From contig LUCW03001444.1 of the NCBI GenBank assembly GCA_001586965.3, forward strand, positions 5,001 to 30,276: a stretch of 25,276 nucleotides of DNA. Direction: 5' to 3'. A model generated the notes under the pieces. That model made no database searches and was not told the origin of the DNA. It saw only the letters and a program-made list of their open reading frames with translations. This stretch comes from Sphaeroforma sirkka. Its lineage: Eukaryota > Opisthokonta > Ichthyosporea > Ichthyophonida. This document shows positions 19,752 to 25,276 of this stretch, one piece after another (the stretch's first letter is position 1; the number at the start of each line of letters is the position of its first letter). Made by a program: the position numbers and the translations under genes.

Positions 19752-20110
19752 AATCAGGATTGTTTACCATGCATTAAGAACAATAGGAGTAACAGACAAA
19801 CATGCATGTCTCCCGAAAAAGACGGCAAGCTCAGACGTCCCAACAATCACACAATACAACAAGCTAGTGGGTCAGCTACGATACCTTGTAGATCAAACAC
19901 GAGTGAATTTATGCTTTGCACTTTCGATTCTAAGTTGCTATCTGATAGCACCTCAGTACCACCGCTTCAGAGGTGCCAAGCGCTGTTTGAAGTATCTCGC
20001 TGGTACTCCGGACTTCGGACTCGAATACACGAACAAGGAATCATGTATTCCCTATCTGAGTGCAGACAGTAGCTTTGCTAGCGATGTCACAACACCTCCA
20101 TTACGTCAGT
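19752..20110 (+). pseudogene. Copia RT end and RNase H beginning
   Basis: One frame reads YNKLVGQLRYLVDQTRVNL, CFALSILSCYLIAP, RFRGAKRCLKYLAGTPDFG and YLSADSSFASD. These match the copia series Y..LVG.L.YL...TRPDI, then H..A.KR.LRYLKGT, then the first RNase H acidic site in DADWA.D, here ADSSFASD with the first Asp kept. The leading part (about 19762-19810, HALRTIGVTDKHACLPKK) aligns to the same family block as 14330-14400 (YLREILQEWG...CKPA..P). It may therefore come from a different copia copy. Copia homology stops at about 20110, where antisense integrase begins. Confidence 0.75.
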
Positions 20111-21535
20111 ACAAAAGTACCGTTATCAGAACAAAGTACTCGGGGGAAACCGAAGTCATTAAAGATGTGATAGCATAACTCTGCCACTGTTTGCGTAAAG
20201 CAAATTATAGCCCGAAGCCACACATAAGAAATGACAGATATATACATGGCCAGTATGCTTGGATCGCGGGAGTTTAACCAAATCGACCATGACTCGGTGT
20301 ATCGGTTGGTCTTCTGTCACACTTTTTAGGGGTGCCCAACCGTAGCGCTTGATCTGATTTTTTTTTTTTGCAATCAGTACAGCGTCGGTAAACTTCACGT
20401 ATGGCTTCTTTCACCGCCGGGTGATCAAGCCCTGCACAAATAGCCATCTTATAAGTATGCTCATATGCTCGATGAGTTAAATTATATATTATTTTAACTC
20501 TACTCTCGAGCTTTTCTAAGTTAGTCCGATTCTGTGTAACGCTGGCTGGATGAACCATAGTCCCTTTAGATAGGGCAACTTCAAAATCAGGAGGGGTAGA
20601 CTCCTGAGATATGTAATTAACAACATTAGATTGTTGAAGTATCTTCTTCAGTTGTTTCGTAACTCCTGGCTGTTCTTTAAGCAGCGCTTTAAGTAGTTGA
20701 GTGCGAGCTTCAGGTTCTCTTAGAGCTCTGTGTCTTTGATCCATGGCCTTAGCTAGTTCCATGTTTTTTACAATCTATTGCCGTCTCCGTCGGCATTACC
20801 TCGACTGCATTCTTGTTAGGTGCATGTGTTGTACGTGTAGAGTCTTGAGCTTTTGTTCAAACTCCTTAGACTCCTCTAGTTTACCTAAGAACTTAGTTGA
20901 GGGTTTCCACTTAGTGGTACCTGCAGGTCCGATGCGACAAACGATGGTGTGTTTCCAAGGTGTCTTCTTAATAGAATAGGATCCCTGATACAAGAACGTG
21001 TCGGTTTCACGGTCGACAAAGATATGCTCGTCTTGTATCATATTAATTAAACCCCGTATCCGTAAGGGACAACACAGCGTAATGGTAGATTTAGCAATAT
21101 TAACATAATTTAACAGCTGTGTGATAAGTTGCCAAGGTGGGTTAGCCCACGCATTATGCTTTGATAAGTCAAGTTGAAAGGTATCACCTTTGGGATGAGT
21201 CAATGACCTATAATCAGAAAACCTGTTTGTTATGTTCTGCGGCGAACATATCAATAGTAAATGGACCCCATCTTGATTGAGCGAGGTTAAACCATTTCTT
21301 ATTACGCATCTAATCGGTTGCTAATAACTCTTTAACTGTTTTCTGATAGTCAGGGACAAGTCGAGAGAGCATGTCAGAAAGATGATTATGTATTCCTGGT
21401 ATGTGCGTAATGTTAAAAGCAAACTTAGCAATAATGTCATGTCAGCGGTTCACCAACTGTGAATCAGGGTTCATGTCTTTAAATATGTTAAAGACTTTTG
21501 ATCACAGGCGCCAGTGAAGTAACTTCCATAAAGGT
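20110..21535 (-). mobile_element. Gypsy-like pol fragment, RNase H end and integrase, antisense
   Basis: On the minus strand the 5' part reads like the end of gypsy RNase H (FKDMNPDSQLVNR, then HIPGIHNHLSDMLSRL near 21430-21370). Next comes a WGPFTIDMFA...RFSDY...AWANPPWQLI module (about 21290-21130), of the kind seen after RNase H in some gypsy and DIRS elements. A coiled linker follows, and then integrase. The HHCC zinc site is THRAYEH with CTDC (about 20485-20375), and the core has RVMVDLVKLPRS (first Asp) and VLCSDNGTF (second Asp, about 20130). The third acidic residue is cut off at the border with copia RNase H. Stops, a frame change at an A10 run (T run at 20359-20369 on plus) and another at about 20205 show decay. 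There is no LTR on either side. Confidence 0.75.
20274..20762 (-). pseudogene. Gypsy-like integrase N-terminal zinc domain and linker
   Basis: The open minus frame has 162 residues. The first 100 are charged and helical (REPEARTQLLKALLKEQPGV). They are followed by NLTHRAYEHTYKMAICAGLD and AIREVYRRCTDC, the H-x4-H...C-x2-C zinc module of retroviral-type integrase. The expected frame after CTDC is lost at the homopolymer run 20359-20369 and resumes in the neighbouring frame with QIKRYGWAPLKS and the catalytic core down to about 20110. Confidence 0.7.
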
Positions 21536-21937
21536 AGTCTTTAAACTGTCTTAGCGCAGAGAACAAACTTACAACGATTAGTAACAACGTCTACAGCAGA
21601 GGCAGAATACATAGCACAATCTGATACAGCCAAAGACGCGGTATGGGCTAGGAATCTCTTCACAGAATTCGGCATTCCGCTCGTAGAACCCACCACCATA
21701 GAACAGGACAACAAGTCAGCAATACTGATGAAAATGGTATCACAAAATCCCGCCGTACAAAACATGTCGATCTACGATATAATCACATCAGGGAAACTCA
21801 CATCGAACAACACCATCAAGCTAAAATACATACCATCAGAACAGCTACTCAGTGATTTCTTCACGAAGCCACTCAGCCGAGAGAAGTTTACCGACATACG
21901 CGACAGACCAATGACTCGGATGCCAGTATCAACATAG
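21536..21937 (+). pseudogene. Copia RNase H, C-terminal part and end of pol
   Basis: The frame contains TSTAEAEYIAQSDTAKDAVW (catalytic Glu in the STEAEY block), EFGIPLVEPTTIEQDNKSAI (Asp of the .CDN.SA block), IKLKYIPSEQLLSDFFTKPL (family LEYVPTEDQLADILTKPL) and a terminal TAG at 21935-21937. These are the last conserved blocks of copia pol. Together with 19752-20110 it forms one RNase H domain split by the antisense gypsy-like fragment; roughly 25 residues between the halves are not recognisable. Where the family has KHIDIRYHF, the copy reads MSIYDIITSG, so the substrate-facing His motif is degraded. Confidence 0.85.
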
Positions 21938-22953
21938 TTCAATTTATAATAAAAGTAAGTATTTTAAGGTAAGCAGGTGTCAATGCTTTGTGCTTCTATC
22001 TCTGACTGCAAAATATACAGATATATCGTACCTTGTAAAACGAATGTGTACTAGCTGTTTGTATCATATGTAAAAATGAAATTACAAATAATGTACACGC
22101 AATATATAACTATATATTTGTTCATATAATTGTTACTATCCGTAGACGCCCAAGTACTAACTTGTGCGACTGTATTTTGACATAAAATATTCTGAAGTTA
22201 AGTTGAATCCCGCAGACAATTTGTATTCATCGATACACATAATATCAGTAACTTACTGGTTCTTTTTTGACTTTTATACGTGATATCGTGAAAGTTGCAT
22301 ACCTGTGACAATTTGTATAGAAATTCACTCGCAGGATACAAACAAAATTGTGAATTTCGCAGCCCACAGGTCTCTACGGGGACCACAACCTCACACTCTA
22401 TGTATCGTGAGTACTAATACAAAAAACAAAAAATCAAAAGGGTTTTTTTATTTTACCACTGGAGACTGAATTTTTGTGTCCTCAATGGGTAGAATTTATC
22501 ACTACACGATTCGTTGGTCAATTCAATCAAAAAATTAAACTTTTTTTTTAAATGCAACCATATAGCCAGACCGCAGCATAAGAACCGCACATTCCAAAAC
22601 CCAAGAGAAAATCTTAGTCTCACAGTCTCCGAGTCTCAGCCTCTCAGGCCATATCACAAAGTCAAACCAATATGCCACAACGCAGAAGGGAGCTGTCCCC
22701 CAAGCATCCACGCCACAGTCCTTACCGATTCAGTAAGCAAAATGTATATTTCAAGAAAATCTGAGTATTTTTACGTGCGAAATTGTGATGCCTGTCCCCG
22801 TACAGAAGATTATCCACGCCAGTCGTGAAGCCTGTCAGTGTACAGAAGATCGTCTACTCTTCAGAAAAGTCAACGTTTTCAACAATTTTAAGTATTAGTC
22901 TTCAGTTTCCAATTTTCAGCCTTCAGACTTCAGACCTTGTTGATTGTAAGATT
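21938..22953 (+). other. About 1 kb between copia pol stop and 3' LTR, no gene seen
   Basis: Copia elements usually place the polypurine tract and 3' LTR soon after the pol stop, so about 1 kb here is longer than expected. It is AT-rich. It contains a Ser/Gln-rich short frame (22514-22828) without motif, and a duplicated GTACAGAAGAT word at about 22801-22855. No extra envelope-like or host domain was recognised. Confidence 0.5.
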
Positions 22954-22962
22954 GAGGGGGGA
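22954..22962 (+). other. Candidate polypurine tract of the copia element
   Basis: The purine run GAGGGGGGAGGAGAG starts at 22954 and reaches directly into the LTR block shared with 5920-6395. A purine tract next to the 3' LTR is where second-strand synthesis is primed in LTR elements. This supports the LTR boundary near 22963. Confidence 0.6.
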
Positions 22963-23416
22963 GGAGAGACTACAGGTCTCAGGTCAGATTTTACAGCAAG
23001 AAGCCATCTGAGCTCACTCCTGAGAGCTAATTCATCAGAGTTAGCTCACTCCCGAGAGCTAATCAAGTTGCTCAAATTACTCTCAAGAGTTAAGTTCTCA
23101 CTTAACCGACTTCGAGAGCAGATTAAGTTTCTCAACCGATTCCCGAGAGTGGATTAAGCCTGTCAACCGCAACATTCTAATAATAGCTGCGGTTCTATGT
23201 GAGTCACAACCTATGCGGAAAGGCATCATGTGATCAGAATGAGATTTAGTTGCAGAGAAGTTGAAATAAAAAAGCATCGAAGTGTTAAAGTGTTCTGCAT
23301 ACGGTTTCTCATACTGACCATATGAGAGTTTTTTCCTAGCCAGCCCAAGCGGCTGAACACTAGCACAAACACCTTAGGTATAAAACCAAAGGTGAGGTCA
23401 GAAATAAATATGTACA
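22963..23416 (+). repeat. 3' LTR of the copia element
   Basis: It matches the 5' LTR from GAGAGACTACAGG (22964) to TGTACA (23416). It shares the roughly 30-bp degenerate tandem units at about 23017-23170, the TAATAGCTGCGGTTCTATGT block and AATAAA at 23404-23409. The terminal TG seen at 5920 is GG here, a likely point change. After 23417 the sequences no longer match. Confidence 0.8.
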
Positions 23417-24011
23417 TACTTTTTTTCTCCTGATGATAGGATTTAATGAGTATCTCGAATCAGCCCCAACGAAACATAGTAAAAGCTTCGCCTGACGACA
23501 ACGAAAAGACAATAAAGCGAGAACAGTTTTGGGATAATTCTATATAGGCAATGTCTTAGCCGTTGAATACCCCCCCCAAATATAGCTATTTTCACGAGGC
23601 ATGCCTAACTTTACTGAATGACTACTTTCGTATACTTAACTAAACCCTAAACCCTAAAACTCTCAGATATGAAAGCGTTTACCAGCTCTAACACTTTAAT
23701 ATCGTCTTGAAAAAACCGATCTTCGCAACCCGTGATGGGAAGCTCTTCCCTTACAAGTCGATAGTAGCCGTTTATATATGTCTTTCAGTATATCAGGTTC
23801 TGTCATGTTCTCACCGCACTCCAATAATCACACTAGTATGTATGTAGGTTGTCAGAACATTCACAAACTCGCACATGTCACGCATATTAACGTGCCAAAA
23901 CCCCCCCCCAAATACACTTTGATTTCTTAAACGCGGAGTGTATTGGCTGAATGACATTTACCTTTTCAAAATATTGAACATGTCTAGTAGGGTTTTCAAT
24001 TTTCATCAAAA
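23417..24011. other. Spacer downstream of the copia element, with a telomere-like tract
   Basis: No gene is seen. At 23640-23661 the bases read CTAAACCCTAAACCCTAAAA, three CCCTAAA-type units. Two C-runs followed by AAATA (about 23570 and 23901) are the only other low-complexity features. Confidence 0.6.
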
Positions 24012-25181
24012 TCACATTGACTGATTTTTGACCGCATGATGGCTGTCGCCGCTGTTGCTGTCGTTATCATTGTCACTATGGTAATGCAGATACATGGTTG
24101 CGTTAGTCTCATGTTGATAGTGTTTAACTGGACGTGTATGGAACATGACTCCGTCATACATAGACACACGCTGCCAGTCTACTGGCCGGCCTGTATTAAC
24201 ACTCTCTGCGGGATACGTATACGCATAGGGATTTTGAAATCTTGGTTTATCCAACCGCTCATTGTATCCAATGAGTTTAACTGGGGCACTGATTTATAGT
24301 TCATAAGCCGTTGTATGCTATCGTTTGTCAATGCCGCCGGGGTCATACCGAATTAGCCCGCGAAAAGCTGATCACCACTTGAATAGTCTTTGGGCATAGG
24401 GCGCTCAATAGAATCGCTCTGGTTTTTCCTGTACCTGCACGTGCAGCACTTGAACAGTTAAGCTCCTACGTATCGTGTTGTATTCTGTGCGCCTCTGCGT
24501 TCCTCCAGAGCCTGTTGCTGAGGCAACAACATTTCATGTTTCCGCACGTATCTACGGTACTGGTCTGAGGTGAGCAGGCTCTAGCCTGTGAAATCGCTAG
24601 TTTCCGGCACAGCGATTGTGGGGTTACTAACAAAAAATACGGGGTAGATAGATTTTAACCCCACAGTGTGTGTGTGTGTATGTATGTATGTGTGTGTGTG
24701 TGTGTACGTGTGTGCACGTGGTAATAACGAAGGGTCAGATATTTTTTATAGGGCACGTGCATGTGTGTTTCCAGCGGTTCTGTGTAGCAATCGTTTATAG
24801 CGCAGTAGTGAAAACTTTTAGACGATGTGAATGTATGGTAGTCCACATCTGTAGAAGACGTCTTAGTATCGTTGGGTGTATCGTCTGGTAGTGGGCCTTT
24901 CTCCCAAGGCCGGCTGACTTCTGTAAGTATAAGAAATATGAGAGCAACCAAGTAGCTCGAAACGCAGTAAACGTATCTTGAATATTTTGACTACGACATA
25001 AACACGTGTGTACAATTTCAGTAGGTAATAAAATAAATTTACATGGGGTCAGTACAGGCATCTCGTACCCCATTGAGCGAGGACCAGGTATCACGTGACG
25101 TCGGCTAAGCCACGGGTGACGTCTCTTTTCACACTTGTACACAAGCACGCGTTGCGCCACACTACAGCAACACGGCATTTT
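24012..25181 (-). pseudogene. Unrecognised decayed minus-strand gene
   Basis: Several minus-strand stretches look protein-coding but are broken. About 25181-25046: a frame starting MPCCCSVAQRVLVYKC, with PGPRSMGYEMPVLTP before a GTAAAT donor. About 24917-24770: SRPWEKGPLPDDTPNDTKTS after an acceptor. From about 24632: one frame with LLTSDQYRRYVRKHEMLL, QQALEERRGAQNTTRY and NQSDSIERPMPKDYSSGDQ, interrupted by TAG (24583-24581) and TAA (24460-24458). After a frame change near 24290 comes KPRFQNPYAYTYPAESVNTG and RPVDWQRVSMYDGVMF, ending in an Asn/Ser/Asp-rich tail and TGA at 24014-24012. A CA/TG microsatellite (24666-24720) sits in the probable intron. I recognise no family. The Asn/Ser/Asp-rich composition recalls the minus-strand exon at 5481-5902, so the two may be parts of one gene separated by the copia insertion. 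Confidence 0.35.
24666..24720. repeat. TG-rich microsatellite
   Basis: A (TG)n run with TATGTATG interruptions, in a probable intron of the minus-strand pseudogene. It gives His/Thr repeat frames on the minus strand that should not be taken as protein. Confidence 0.9.
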
Positions 25182-25276
25182 TTTTATGAAAATTATGTGT
25201 CGCACTTACTGAGAGGATGGTCGGTCATGATAAAGCATGGAAGGAAACAACGCGACAGCCTTGTCTAGTAATAATC

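Larger units (their letters stand above)
5920..23416 (+). mobile_element. Ty1/copia LTR retrotransposon, decayed and split by nested insertions
   Basis: Two directly repeated LTR-like blocks (5920-6395 and 22963-23416) bracket pieces of one plus-strand pol programme. In order these are gag with zinc knuckle (6470-7263), protease (about 7674-8030), integrase (8040-8790), reverse transcriptase (about 13050-14123 and 14304-14453), and the RT end plus RNase H (19752-20110 and 21536-21937). Integrase before RT is diagnostic of Ty1/copia and excludes Ty3/gypsy. The gaps hold a host gene segment, a solo LTR, two antisense gypsy-like fragments and AT-rich spacer. Stops, frameshifts and lost catalytic residues mean it cannot be autonomous. 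The two LTRs differ by many substitutions and several indels, so the insertion is old. No matching target duplication was found at the outer ends. The RT overlap described at 19752 raises the possibility that two copia copies contribute. Confidence 0.8.

Noticed and set aside
22938..22962. LTR start at TGTTGATTG, which looks like a classic copia terminus
   Set aside because: These bases are missing from the 5' copy, and a purine tract lies between them and the shared block, so the boundary at about 22963 fits better.
5920..23416. Target-site duplication of the whole copia element
   Set aside because: The 5 bases before 5920 and after 23416 do not match; mutation or imprecise borders leave this undecided.

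Overview
The window is eukaryotic nuclear DNA. It has spliced genes with GT-AG introns of roughly 90-400 bp, microsatellites, and a large decayed LTR-retrotransposon nest. The best recognised host gene, at the left edge, is CTNNBL1, a spliceosome-associated armadillo-like protein found from protists to animals. Its close match to the animal protein and its many introns suggest a unicellular opisthokont. An ichthyosporean of the Sphaeroforma type is my guess, but the sequence alone does not prove a genus.

Layout. 67-3604 (+): nine exons of CTNNBL1, intact from shortly after the N-terminus to the stop. 3605-5140: no gene seen. 5141-5902 (-): two exons of an unrecognised gene that carries an in-frame TGA. 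5920-23416 (+): a Ty1/copia (Pseudoviridae-type) retrotransposon in the order LTR - gag - protease - integrase - RT - RNase H - LTR, broken by stops and frameshifts and split into pieces by foreign DNA. 23417-24011: spacer with a short telomere-like tract. 24012-25181 (-): another decayed minus-strand gene, not recognised.

The copia element has taken in several later pieces. (1) At 8857-12949 there is a seven-exon segment of a helical-repeat (PPR-like) host gene, introns included, between integrase and RT. Its splice phases agree throughout and only one TAG breaks it. Its large introns hold three different minisatellites. (2) At 14124-14303 there is a 180-bp solo LTR of a second family, flanked by a GAAA target duplication, in the middle of the RT frame. 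(3) At about 14452-17250, antisense, there is a Ty3/gypsy-like gag-protease-RT-start fragment. (4) At 17400-19571 there is an AT-rich repeat-filled spacer. (5) At 19572-19751 there is a second copy of the 180-bp LTR, about 97 percent identical to the first. (6) At about 20110-21535, antisense, there is a second gypsy-like fragment covering the RNase H end and integrase.

No retroelement here looks capable of autonomous movement: every pol domain carries stops, frameshifts or altered catalytic residues. The main value of the window is as a record of layered insertions, and as a case of a host gene segment with introns sitting inside a retrotransposon. I found no CRISPR array, tRNA, rRNA or prokaryotic-type operon.
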